A DNA stretch of 64,000 bases from Salticus scenicus (lineage: Eukaryota > Arthropoda > Arachnida > Araneae > Salticidae): assembly GCA_963930645.1 (NCBI GenBank), contig OZ005657.1, positions 50,407,153 through 50,471,152 of the forward strand, given 5' to 3'. This document shows positions 44,121-54,697 of the stretch, piece after piece. Under the pieces are notes generated by a model. The model was not told where the DNA came from, did not search any database, and saw only the letters and a program-made list of their open reading frames with translations. Each line of letters opens with the position of its first letter. Within the stretch, counting starts at the first letter, position 1. Position numbers and translations under genes: made by a program.

Positions 44121-45986
44121 GATTATAAATTAAATTAGTCTATTAGTATGCCTTTCAGTGTTTCTGTCTGTTTATTGTGTTATAACGTAGGCAAATAATA
44201 TTGAAAGTTATACGATACAACATGTACGTGTTGCTGAAATAATCGTGTTAATAATCGTGTTAATAACGTGTTAATAATCAATGCGTACCGCATGATTTTT
44301 TTCCCCCGCTTTTTTTTTTTTTTTTCAGGTTCTCCCTTTCTTCCTTCCATTGTTATCCCATTTTTTTTTCCCCTTCGCATTATAAGGATATCACATTTAG
44401 ATATGAGGTTTTTCGAATTCCGTTTTTTTAATATTACATTTTGAATATGTCACCTTTTAACTCAGGGAGCAATTAAAGTAATAATAATAATAATAATAAA
44501 TTTAAATATTTTATTTCATTAAATAAATTGAAGACTAATCTTCAATCTCTAAATTTATTTTTAATTTATTATTATTATTATTTTTTTTTTTAAGGTATTT
44601 ACTAAGCTAAGACGATATGATGAAAGAGTAAGTGTAATATTAAAAAAAAAAAAACAGAATTAAAAAATTTTTACTTTTGTTAATGAGATATCCTTATAAA
44701 ACTAAAATTTTCTGGTCGCCAAAAAGCGTACAACTTGGCAACTATGTAATTACCAGTTGCAATATTTAATTCACACGTTATCCTTACTGCTGATCTCCGT
44801 AGCGCTCTATTTCAACATCACCTGCATACATATTTACTTTTGTGAGTACTTTTAGTTTTAAAGATATATTTACTGCCTTCAGTATAGAATCTTCAACTTT
44901 TATGTATTAGTGAAATATTTGTGTTTTCCAATAGACTTCAGTCTTTCCTTTGTTATTTTTTATCTCTCTTTTAGCTGTTTTTTTTTCTCACCGAAAATAG
45001 AAACAATTTTTAATATTTATATCTTAATAAAAACAATTGCAGTATACTAAGTTTGATTCTTTGAAAGTTTTTGATTAATTCTATATTTACGGCATGCACA
45101 GTATTTACATATCTCTACATTTTATATAATAATCATGGTTCTCTCAAAGAGAAATTTCGATATCAGAATTTTTATATGGTAAAATTTTTAAAAAGATATA
45201 CGATTAGTTAAAACTAAAATTACTGTATAAAAATTATGGTGTTCAAAAGTCCCTTTGTGAGAACACTCATAGTAACATATGTATCTTGACTCCAACTAAA
45301 AAACAAACAATATATTTGTGATCAAAAGTTTTCCAAAAGGATCTTTATTGCTTTTACTGTGACTTACACTACAGCCAAATATTATATATTCAACACCGAA
45401 ATAAATATAGTCTTCAAAGTTATAACATGTTATTAAAGATATTTTATGCATATAAATTTATTATTCTAAAATAAAATTTGATTAGAAGGGGAAAGAAATA
45501 TATATTAATTTGTCAAAGTTTCTTACAAATTTAAGACTTTACCACAATTTCACGTTGTCTAAGAATGCAGCCACTATGGAATCATGGTGATGCCACAAGA
45601 TAAATACTAAAATGATGATAACATGAAATCCTTGAGGTGTTTATAGAACGTTACCTGAAATAAGTCCAAAACCTTGAAAAAAAAAAAAAAAAAAATCTGA
45701 AATGCCTTTTAGGTTGACAGTTACATGGAATTTCCCTTATGTATTTTAAATATTAATTATATTATTTCCATGATTGTGTTATCTAATTTCAACTTGCTCA
45801 GCTCCTTCTGAAAATCATCGATTTTTCAATTGAAATAAAATTTTCTAACTTATCACACCTATTTTAAACACGCACAGTTAGAAAGAATTCAACATTCTGA
45901 GATTATTATTTTCGAAAATTAAAAGCATTTACAGGTCAATATTATAAGAGGATCAAATGTTGAATATATTTTAATTCAAAACTGTC
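44121..45986. other. Gene-free AT-rich stretch
   Basis: AAT/ATT microsatellites (44480-44500, 44568-44582), a fragment of the TACCGGAAAA foldback family near 44690-44745, and A runs. No coding region recognised. Confidence 0.5.
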
Positions 45987-46272
45987 CAGACAACACAAAA
46001 TCATCCTCAGGATGTACGTGGATGAAATTTTTCAGATCTTCAATTGTCCTCAGGACATCCAAATCTTATCCATAGACGTCCTCTGTTCATCCTCAGGATG
46101 ACAAAATGACCACAAAATCTGCATTCTAGGGACGTTAAAAATATGTCCCAGGAGGCCCAAATTTAACTGATTGAAAAACATTTCAGGCTTATTTTAAAAA
46201 ACCCTTAAGCATTCTGAGAACATTGTAGGGACTACATTCCGAAATCACCATAGGATATTAACTAAATAATGG

Positions 46273-46494
46273 TAAATTAAAACCAGAATAAACTACTACG
46301 TCAAAAACGCTAAAGAAAAATATTTGAGATGCATACAGCTCTTTCGGCAGCCTTAAGCGTACCGTCTTCAGTGCAAAAAGAATCATTCTTTTTGCACTGA
46401 AGATGGTACGCTTAAGGCTACCGACACAGCAGTATGCATGTCAAATATTTTTCTTTGGCGTTACTGACGTACTAGATTATTCGGGTTTTAATAT
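46273..46494. mobile_element. Near-perfect 220-bp hairpin
   Basis: ATTAAAACC...TACGTCA at the left pairs with TGACGTAC...GGGTTTTAAT at the right, and the centre is a perfect inverted repeat around 46383 (CTTCAGTGCAAAAAG / CTTTTTGCACTGAAG). Probably a MITE. If transcribed it would make a long hairpin RNA. Confidence 0.7.
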
Positions 46495-46528
46495 TCCAAC
46501 GCCAAGTCTCCTGTTACTATAAATAATG

Positions 46529-46721
46529 CAGAGCTGCCAACTTAATCCGGCAAATTGTTAACGCCTATTGAAAAACGCCCCTTTTTCTACACCACTTAAT
46601 TTTTAGAGCAATTCTCTTCAAATATAGCTATGACGAATTAAGTAGAAAAATACTCTAAAAATTAAGTGATGTAGAAAAAGGGGCGGTACTAACAATTTGC
46701 CGGATTAGGTTGGCAGCTCTG
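46529..46721. mobile_element. F1 MITE, CAGAGCTGCC subtype
   Basis: 193 bp, exact 6-bp duplication ATAATG (46523-46528 and 46722-46727). Ends match the copy at 9291-9472, including GGGGCGGTACTRACAATTTG. Confidence 0.9.
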
Positions 46722-46732
46722 ATAATGGTATT

Positions 46733-46915
46733 CAGGCCTCGCATCGTTCCTAAAATTTTACTCACATTTTATTATATTGACACCACTATCATAACTAAAA
46801 ACATATTATTGAATGCTTTAATACCTCTAAACACTATCTAAAAAAGTATTATATTACAATAGTGGTGCCAGTATAATTAAATGCATGTAAAATTTTAGGA
46901 ACGCTGCGAGGCCTG
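46733..46915. mobile_element. Foldback MITE, CAGGCCTCGC ends
   Basis: 183 bp, CAGGCCTCGCATCGTTCC and its complement, exact 6-bp duplication GGTATT (46727-46732 and 46916-46921). It sits immediately beside the previous MITE. The GGAACG.TGCGA end resembles the outer foldback at 18553-19161. Confidence 0.9.
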
Positions 46916-47194
46916 GGTATTCCACCTGCAACCATTTGCTGGAACCATTTAAATCTACATCCCTGGTCAATGTTGCTAAACTTAGGAACTTCAATGTTCA
47001 TCACAAAATCTTAACTGCAACAGTTGAATATTTGATTCGATTATTCGTCTATTATTTATATAAAATCATACTCCTCAAAATATTGGTGGTAGTTGAATAA
47101 AAGAGTCCTTTAATTTTATCATTGAAAAATTGTATTTTTTAGAATAATTTGTTTTATTAGTTATATACAGCAAAAACAAATATATATATATATA

Positions 47195-47406
47195 CAGTCG
47201 GTAACAAAAGTCTCCGAACACTAGCAAAAATTCCTATGTAAAAAAGTACGCTTAATACAGTTTTGTTAAATAAATCCTTGTCGAATCCTGGTCTTAGTCT
47301 GTCTAAGAACAGGATTCGACAAGGATTTATTTAACAAAACTGTATTAAGCGTACTTTTTTTACATAGGAATTTTTGCTAGTGTTCGGAGACTTTTGTTAC
47401 CGACTG
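47195..47406. mobile_element. Mariner-like palindromic MITE
   Basis: 212 bp starting CAGTCGGTAACAAAAGTCTC and ending with its complement, flanked by TA. The arms of about 95 bp are almost perfectly complementary around a loop near 47301, so this is a very young or self-renewing hairpin. Confidence 0.9.
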
Positions 47407-48443
47407 TATATATATATTTGTCTTTGCTTCATTTTAGTTTTGAAAGAAATAAATAAAATTTAAGAAGAAAACATTTCGCTCAAACTAAACTTTAAATTTC
47501 ATTCATTCTGAAGATATTTTTTTAATGGATCGTAAGACGTCGAAAAATAAATGTCCTCGGGACATCTTAAAGCGGACGTTTTATTTTAGAATATCCCAGA
47601 GACATCCAAATTGATTTGTTCTCAGTATTTTCTGTTTGGACATCCTGTGGATGTCCTCATTTTATCTATTTTATCCTAGAATGAAAACAGGACATTCAAA
47701 ACTGAACATCCCAGGGATGTCATGTGCTGTCTGAGTGCTTGTCGTTATAACTTAAAACTCGGTATCTGAAAAGAAATTTGAACGCAGAATGTTATAATTT
47801 TGATAAAAATTGGGTTTTCATATTAGAACATTATTTCAAGTAGTCGGCCATTCCAACCTTAATTCGCGGATATTATTACATAACAGGTGATAACTACTCT
47901 TATCTGTTGGTTCGCTGTTAAAAATAAAATCCTGCATTTCATAAGGAAAATGGAAAATGCAAAGAAAAATGAATAAAGAAAGAAAAATGGTATTGGTGTA
48001 GGAGTTAAAGTGAATTTGACAGTAGTTTGTCCTAGGCTTAGAATTGTCAGTACCCGCCTTTTTGTGCTAGAAAGAGAAAATAAGTTGCAATTTAGTTGTA
48101 ACCATAGCAGCCAACATCCTATTTAATATTCCGTAGAATTGTTAGTACTCGCCTTTTTTTTTTTTTCTTAGATCTTCGGATGTTGTGGGTAGGAGACACC
48201 TGTGACAAAATTACGCATCCTCCGGTACCTAAAAATGCAAGCTAATGGAGTGAGTCCTGACTTTGAATTGTACTGCAATGGGAGGGGGGGGGGGTAACAT
48301 AAAAAGGGGACAAAAACAAAAAAAAGGAATTTTAGAGCTTATGAAAGAAGGAAGCACAATATATAAATTTGAGTAGAGAGGGTAAAGGACAGTATTACAA
48401 TAGCATTAGAGGGTTTAGGGATAGTAAGAATATTTTTGTATTT

Positions 48444-48756
48444 TTAACACTTACGCGACCGCTGATGTAGATTCACGTCATTTGAAAATCTGCAACTCCA
48501 CCAGTAGGTGTTTCTTTCGTAATTTGTATGTTATTTATTTCTTAAGCATATACCCAATATTCATATTTTTACAATGAAATATACTATGGATACAAGTACT
48601 TTGATTAGAAAGAATATAATTATGTTGTATATCCATTTGTACTAGAAATGTGAATACAGAAAATTTTGTTCTGAAATATTGTAACTTGGGAGAATAACGC
48701 CCACAGGTTGATATTATTGTCAAACATTCACAATCATGCGGTGACGAAAGTGTTAA
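48444..48756. mobile_element. piggyBac-like MITE (P1), tail-to-tail pair, left
   Basis: TTAA at 48444-48447 and 48753-48756. The left end TTAACACTTACGCGACCGC and right end GCGGTGACGAAAGTGTTAA are diagnostic of the family. It shares the right TTAA with the next copy. Confidence 0.85.
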
Positions 48757-49066
48757 CACTTTCGCGACCACATGTTTTTGTGTTTATGACAGTAAGGTCC
48801 GCCTGTAGGCGTTATTCTTCTAAGTTACAATTTTTCAGAACAAAATTTACTGAATTCACATTAATATTACCCAAAGGGATACACATTATAATCATACTCT
48901 CTCCAATCAAAGTATTTGTATCCATAGTATATTGATTGTACAAATATGAATATTATGTATATTTTTAAGAAAGAAATAACATACAAATTGCGAAAGAAAC
49001 GCCCACCGGCGGAGTAACAGATTTTCAAATGACATGAATCTACGTCAGTGATCGCGAAAGTGTTAA
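48753..49066. mobile_element. piggyBac-like MITE (P1), tail-to-tail pair, right
   Basis: Reverse orientation relative to the previous copy: it begins with the tail sequence (TTAACACTTTCGCGACCACATG) and ends with the head (CTACGTCAGTGATCGCGAAAG), TTAA at 49063-49066. The two together form a large inverted repeat. Confidence 0.85.
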
Positions 49067-49438
49067 GAGAAAATTGTATTCTTTTTTTTGGCATTTTTGA
49101 GAACAGATTTTTTTTTCCCCTTAAAAAAAAAAAAAATAAAATAAAATAAAGTACAAGGACAACTCTGTAGAATATATCTAAGGAATCTTAGCCTGTATTT
49201 GCACTAGAAAGAAAAAAATTAATTTTCTATTTAGCTGTAAACATAGTAGCCAACGTCCTAATTAATATTTCGTAGAATTGTTAGTACCCGCATTTTCTTT
49301 TTTTCTTGACACCAGTCTTTTCCCCCCCCCCCTCATTTCAGCGTAATTAAATTTGGAGAGAATTACTCTAAAAATTAAGTGGTGTGGAAAAAGGGGCGAG
49401 GGATTAGCTGGATAACTATTAAGATGTTGGCAGCTATG

Positions 49439-51570
49439 GCTGTAACCAATAGTTTTTAAAAAGCACCACTAGAATATTAAACTTAGCATTAAAAGATTGA
49501 TTTCAGCTAAATTTGCGTTATATATATATTGTGATATATATTGCGTGTGTTAATTGTTATTTTTAACAGTGTACTGATACTGTTTTTATGTTAATATTTT
49601 TGATTAAATTAGAGGAGAAGAGATTATATCTTTCTGACTAATTTCCTTTACATTTTATTCAGAATATTATATTTATTTAGTTATTTTATAATATTTTATT
49701 CATAATTATATTTATCAATATTCCTTATAACCTGAAAGAAACAAAAAGTACAATTATTATTTAATAAAAATTAGAGTAATTTATGAGACGAAAATTTTAA
49801 TTTTTAAATTGCAAGAAAACTTAACATTGCTTCATCTTTTAAGAATTATTAAGATTGAAAGTATACATAGTGTAGCTTTTATAATAAACCAAGCAGAATA
49901 TTTTCTTTGCACCCAAACATGTGATCATTTCGTTAATATAACATTTAACTTTGTGAAAAATTTGTGCTTTTCTATACCCTCAATGTTAAGTATTGTGCTC
50001 TCACATGACTCAATGATATAACTTATCGAAAATTTTCGAATAACGAAAATAAATTGTTAAAAATAAACTTTTAGTTACAAATAATTATACTTTATCTTTA
50101 AAAAGATCCGATGCTTAAACGTTTTCAGCAAAAAATGAAAAAACACAAAAAGTAACAGCACCATAAAAACGTATGGGGTCAATTTTACGCCAAATTTATT
50201 CTGGTTACTTGTGTTTTCTATATTTTGTTTCTTACAAAGACGCATTCATTATTCCACAAAGTTCGATCTTTTCTCTCTCTTTATATCTCCCTTTTCTTTT
50301 CCAATTATCTAATCAACTCCAATTACGTACATATAAACAAATTCATTTTCATTGTCGTGGGTTATGGTCAACTTGATATACTTTTTTAAACAAACAGAAT
50401 GTTTTAAGAATAGGCTTGTTTTAACTACGCATAGAAATTGCAGATGCACCGACTTTTTCAATAAATCTAAAATATAACTAGAACCGTAATTTCTTTGCGA
50501 ATAATCTGCTCATCAGATTAATCAGTCTTACACCACAAATTTTTATTAATAGACGTCTACGTATACCTGCGTATCGTTTTTACTATATGTTAATATATAT
50601 CACGTTTGCTTCTTCCTTAAAGCATCCCGTACAACTTTACAATGTAATTATGAAGTCCTAGTGAACACAATTGCCGCTTTTTTGCCCTCTCAACGTATTT
50701 CTGACATAAAAACCTCATCTATTTATTATTAAAATAAATAAATAATTAAAAGGGAATTTGAACGGGAGTATTAAATTTTTGAAAATTAATTTTTTACTAA
50801 ATTAACTTTCTTCAAGATTTTCTCACGACATTATAATTGCTTACGAAACCCTTGCTTGCAGTAAATATAGGGAGAAAACGCGAGCAAACTGAAGTCCAAA
50901 ACTGGTTTTTCTTTCTATGAGCAAACTCAGACTCTACTTTAAAATAGATTATAAAATAAAAAATTGACAGCACCTGATTATATAAATATGCCTTATGAAA
51001 TTAACGTTGCTCATGCGAAATTATTTTTTTCTTTGGGATAATCGCGTCAAAAAGTAATCGATGCGCTAACATGTTAAAAGCAGAGGAATCACGAGTGTAA
51101 ACACGGTTTAAATTGCATATTGCTAACATATATTTTGCTAGTTTTCTCAGGCAATTACGATCAGTAAATTGGTATGTTTCCAGTGATGGCAGACCGCCTA
51201 TCCCGCCTCCTGTTTGGTCCGCCCCTGTGGTCAAATAATTCCAACGAATTTAGAGAAATAGTATATGTTCGGCCATAATTGGGTGTAATGCACTATCTTA
51301 TACCTGCTATATTTTAACCAATGTGTTTATTTTATAGACTTAAACTACGTAATTTCGTTACCTTATTAAAAAAAAAAAAGAAAGTTGTTTGATTTAGTTT
51401 TTTTTTTTTTTTTTTTTTTTTTTTAATGGGAATAAAAACATGAAGGAAAACAGTTGTTCATATAAAAATAAATCCATTGCATACTTAAAATTATGACATC
51501 TACCCATAGAAATTGAATTAAATACAAAAATCTGCATTTATGACATTATTACAGAATCGCGAATATAATA
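49439..51570. other. Gene-free AT-rich stretch
   Basis: No element ends seen. Short frames (49809-50021, 50173-50376, 51001-51234 minus) match no family. A/T runs near 51367-51424. Confidence 0.45.
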
Positions 51571-51572
51571 TA

Positions 51573-51758
51573 CTGTATTTTCTGGCGTATAACGCGCAGG
51601 TTTTTTTATATCAGTTATACACCGGAAAATTAAATTTACAGTAAAAGCTATTTTTTAACATGCTTTTGTTGCTTACAAATATAGCTTTATTTGTAAATTA
51701 AATTTTCTGGTGTGTAACTCATTTATGTAACTTGCGAATTATACGCCGGAAAATACGG
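51573..51758. mobile_element. TA-flanked MITE with CTGTATTTTCTGGCGTATAA ends
   Basis: About 186 bp. The left end pairs with TTATACGCCGGAAAATACGG at the right; TA flanks both sides (51571-51572, 51759-51760). TA target and inverted ends place it in the Tc1/mariner/pogo group. Confidence 0.75.
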
Positions 51759-52005
51759 TAATCATAATTGCCAACATTTTGAATTTTTTAATCAGATTTA
51801 CTACCACTATTTTTTAATAGAAATTTGTCCTTTTTCTATGATTAAAAAAAAGGGACATTTTCTGGTATAAAGTCTCCTACCGAAATCGTATTTGGCACAA
51901 CTATGGTATGATGATAATAATAATAATAACTATAATAATATAAAAATGTGAACATGAGCAATGATTTGAACCAGTGTTGTTAAATTGTAGGAGCTTTTAT
52001 ATTTA

Positions 52006-52208
52006 CAGGGATCGTACTCTCCACTCCCTTTTTTTAGGGCACTTTCGAGGACGAGAAATTTCTGCGATTTTCACTACCACTATTTTTGTAGAAAAAATCT
52101 CTACCCTTTTTAATCACGATATATTACTATAAAAATACCATAAAAATTTCTTTATAAAAATAGTAGTTGTAACAAAACAGTCGAAAATTTTTCATCCTTG
52201 AATGTGCC

Positions 52209-52245
<37 letters not shown>

Positions 52246-52262
52246 TAGGGAATGCGGCCTAT
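52006..52262. mobile_element. Foldback MITE (F3), right end eroded
   Basis: The left arm CAGGGATCGTACTCTCC...TTTCGAGGACGAGAAATTTC pairs imperfectly with GAAAATTTTTCATCCTTGAATGTGCCC; a long A run (52213-52242) has expanded in the right arm. Confidence 0.6.
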
Positions 52263-52417
52263 GTACTGAAAAGTTAAAAATTGCTAATTGTTGCAATTCA
52301 AAATAAATTCACAATAAAATATTACTAATTATTTATTGTGGTATTTATTTAAATCAGAGCTCCAAGTCTCCACTCAAATAAGTCAATCCTGTCCTTTTTG
52401 TCTTCAGGATCTTTTAA

Positions 52418-52725
52418 GCATAGTTACTAACTTTAGCGCATTTTGGCTACCGGAAAATTTTTACTTTATTTAATCAGTGAAAACTGTTATAGAAAAACAT
52501 ACGACAAACAGAATGACATACAGAAAAGCATACAAAATGTTTTGAAGAATGAGAAATTTCCGCTTTTTTTTTATGCTGCTATTTTCACACGGTAGTTTCA
52601 CGCATATATAATCACGATACATATTGCCATAAGATACGGTAAAGTTTCCTGTATAGAAATAGTGGTAGTAAAGAAGGCGGAAATTTCTCATCTCTGAAAG
52701 CGTTCTGAAAAAAGGGTGAGACATC
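52418..52725. mobile_element. Composite of partial foldbacks (F5 left end, F3 right part)
   Basis: TTTGGCTACCGGAAAATTTT near 52446 marks the F5 left end. From about 52545 the sequence changes to F3, ending TCATCTCTGAAAGCGTTCTG and AAAAAAGGGTGAGAC. Neither element is complete. Confidence 0.5.
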
Positions 52726-53227
52726 AAGCTCTCGTCTAAAGGCATATTTGTCTAGACTATCATCTATACAGTGAAACCCCGATCTATCATTCCCGCATCC
52801 ATCGTTTTCCCGCATTGATCGTTTTATTTCTATGGTCCCTGCACAAACTGTATTTAAGTACTGTTAACGGAACCCGCATTTATCGTTCTTCAAAAAGCCA
52901 TTTTCCCGCATCCATCGTTGTAAAATTTTTCTTCTGACCGAAAAGAAATTGAAAACAATCCTTTCCATATGGCATTCAAACTGGAATTACTTCTTTTATT
53001 TAAATATAACTCTTTTTCTCCTCCACGGAGGATCAAAATTGTGATAGCATGTCTCCCGACCATCCTCAAACGTAAGTTCCAGACCGTCGCCATTTTCCCA
53101 TACTGTAGCACTAGTGCGATGCAAAACCTAACCAACCTCAACTACTTAACTTTATGCTGCTTTAGGTGAAGAACAGGGATTGTGCAGATATTGTAACATG
53201 TGTCTATGGATTACAGAATACGGAGGG

Positions 53228-53312
53228 CCCTCCGTGGCCGAGTAGTTATGTCACCACTCACCAATCGCCTTTGAGCGTAGGAGAGCGGGTTCGATTCCCG
53301 CTCTGGTCCTAG
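53228..53312 (+). repeat. tRNA-like sequence (SINE head or tRNA relic)
   Basis: TGGCCGAGTAGTTA matches the Pol III A box and GGTTCGATTCC the B box, with a good T arm (GCGGG...CCCGC). The acceptor ends do not pair, so it is unlikely to be a functional tRNA gene. The A-box form resembles tRNA-Ser/Leu. Confidence 0.55.
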
Positions 53313-53404
53313 GTGTCTTTTCATTTCTTCGTACTGTAATTCTGTCATGTGCTATCTGTCTTTATCTAACGAAGATTTACAAGCGGACTACAAGCCAAGC
53401 AGAA

Positions 53405-53455
53405 ATTGATTGATAACACATATAGAAATCTTATGTATATGTGTTATCAATCAAT
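53405..53455. repeat. Perfect 18-bp inverted repeat
   Basis: ATTGATTGATAACACATA (53405-53422) and its exact complement (53438-53455) with a 15-nt loop. Confidence 0.85.
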
Positions 53456-53839
53456 ACTGAATACGGATCGTGTGTTGTTGCTTGTAGAATAAGTTATTCT
53501 AGAATAAGAATGGATGCATCCAGTATAGCCAGCTACTACATTTTTTCATATTCCTGAGGCTGAGCCTCTGCGCCAGTGCCAAGGGTGTCTGCCATAATTA
53601 CGACATTTGAAAATGCACGAATTTTTTTTATATGCACATGAAATTACAGAAAAGGACCAGAAAATGTTGTAAATCTGGAAAATCCTCGTGTAATTTATAA
53701 AATGAACAAAAAATCCAACATAAAATTACTGATTTTTAAAAATTAATATCACTTAATGTTCTACAACTTTGATTTAGTTTTTTTTTTTTTTTTGACAGTT
53801 TGGAGAGTAACAAATTAGTTTTAATTAGTAGTATACTCA

Positions 53840-53976
53840 GGGATGGAACATGGGCGCAGAATTCATACCGGAATGTGTTTAAGAAATTTCTCTACCTATA
53901 ATATCGTCGATTTAAGAGGTAGAAATTTTTCTTACATTGATAGTGGTATGAATTCTGCGCCCGTGTTCCATCCCTG
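53840..53976. mobile_element. Palindromic MITE, CAGGGATGG family (F2)
   Basis: 137 bp, closely matching 429-567, with the exact 6-bp duplication TATACT (53834-53839 and 53977-53982). Inserted in the pogo-like element. Confidence 0.9.
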
Positions 53977-54100
53977 TATACTATATATATTGCGGGTATT
54001 ATTTAACAAACATTGTTTTATTTGTGTTTTGACTTTAACTCGCATTCATCGTTTTTCTTCACGCACCCCATGAAAAACGATGGATCGGGATTCCACTCTA

Positions 54101-54293
54101 CATACTTGCCAACCTAACCCGGAAAATTTTTAGTTCCCGTCCTTTTCTGCACACCACTTCATTTTTAGAGTAATTCTCTTCAAATATATTTGCGATTGAA
54201 TAAGAAGACAAGTATTCTAAAAAAAGACTGGTGTGAGAAAATAGGCGGAAAGGGGCGGGACTAACAATCTTCCGGGTTAGGTTGGTAAGTATG
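54101..54293. mobile_element. F1-type MITE, CATACTTGCCAACC ends
   Basis: 193 bp. The left arm CATACTTGCCAACCTAACCC and the right arm with GGGTTAGGTTGG...AAGTATG are complementary; GGGGCGGGAC is present. It abuts the TA of the pogo-like element and no clear duplication is left. Confidence 0.75.
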
Positions 54294-54493
54294 TATATAT
54301 CAAACATATATTTTCAAAATTATTAATGATTTTTTTTTAAGTCAGCAACACTGGTTTTGACAGAAAAGTTTTTGCGTAATCGATTAGTTTACTACAAAAT
54401 TAGCTTCTACTATTAAATTATATAAAATTCGAGCAATATTTCAGCTCATCGTATAAGAATGGATACGTGAAATGATATAGCATGATATATTAT

Positions 54494-54695
54494 CATACCT
54501 TCCAACATCTTAATTAATATTCCGTAGTATTGTTAGTCCCGTCCTTTTTTTCTCACCAATAAATTTTTAGAATAATATTCTCCAAATGCAATTGCGATTA
54601 AATAAGAAGAAAAATACTCTAAAAATATAGTGGTGTGAAAAAGAAGGCGGGGCTAACAATACTACAGAATATTAATTAGTATGTTGGAGGGTATG
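54494..54695. mobile_element. F1-type MITE, CATACCTTCCAAC ends
   Basis: 202 bp foldback with GTCCCGTCC/GGCGGGGC patches and ATTCCGTAGTATTGTTAG mirrored by CTAACAATACTACAGAAT. Its last bases adjoin the TA of mariner-like element B2. Confidence 0.75.
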
Positions 54696-54697
54696 TA

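Larger units (their letters stand above)
45987..47733. mobile_element. CAGACARCACA-ended element with CATCC subterminal repeats
   Basis: The left end CAGACAACACA matches the complement of the right end (TGTGCTGTCTG). Both ends (about 45990-46150 and 47540-47730) are packed with short complementary words such as ATCCTCAGGATG, GGACATCC and CCCAGGGATGTC. A further copy of the left end is at 63676-63848. Such palindromic subterminal arrays are typical transposase-binding regions. The flanking duplication is not clear and no superfamily is assigned. Nested inside are a hairpin (46273-46494), two MITEs and a mariner hairpin. Confidence 0.6.
48103..49438. mobile_element. Interrupted F1-type MITE region
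   Basis: The left arm is CATAGCAGCCAACATCC with ATTCCGTAGAATTGTTAG. A right arm TTGGCAGCTATG ends at 49438, and the flanks GTTGTAAC and GCTGTAAC are similar. A second left arm (CATAGTAGCC...) starts at 49242 after a duplicated segment (48062-48160 repeated at about 49190-49290). Two piggyBac-like MITEs lie between. Confidence 0.5.
52769..54098. mobile_element. Pogo/Tigger-like non-autonomous element
   Basis: The left end CAGTGAAACCCCGATCTATC and right end GATGGATCGGGATTCCACTC are imperfect complements, flanked by TA. CAGTNNAACCCCG with TA targeting is the pogo/Tigger pattern. Short words CCCGCATCCATCG/CGATGGAT repeat near the left end. Inside are a tRNA-like segment, an 18-bp-stem hairpin (53405-53455) and an F2 MITE. 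No transposase. Confidence 0.7.

Noticed and set aside
49809..50376. Short frames as host exons.
   Set aside because: No family match and composition typical of AT-rich chance frames.
53228..53312. Functional tRNA gene.
   Set aside because: A and B boxes and T arm are good, but acceptor strands do not pair and the body is not cloverleaf-like.
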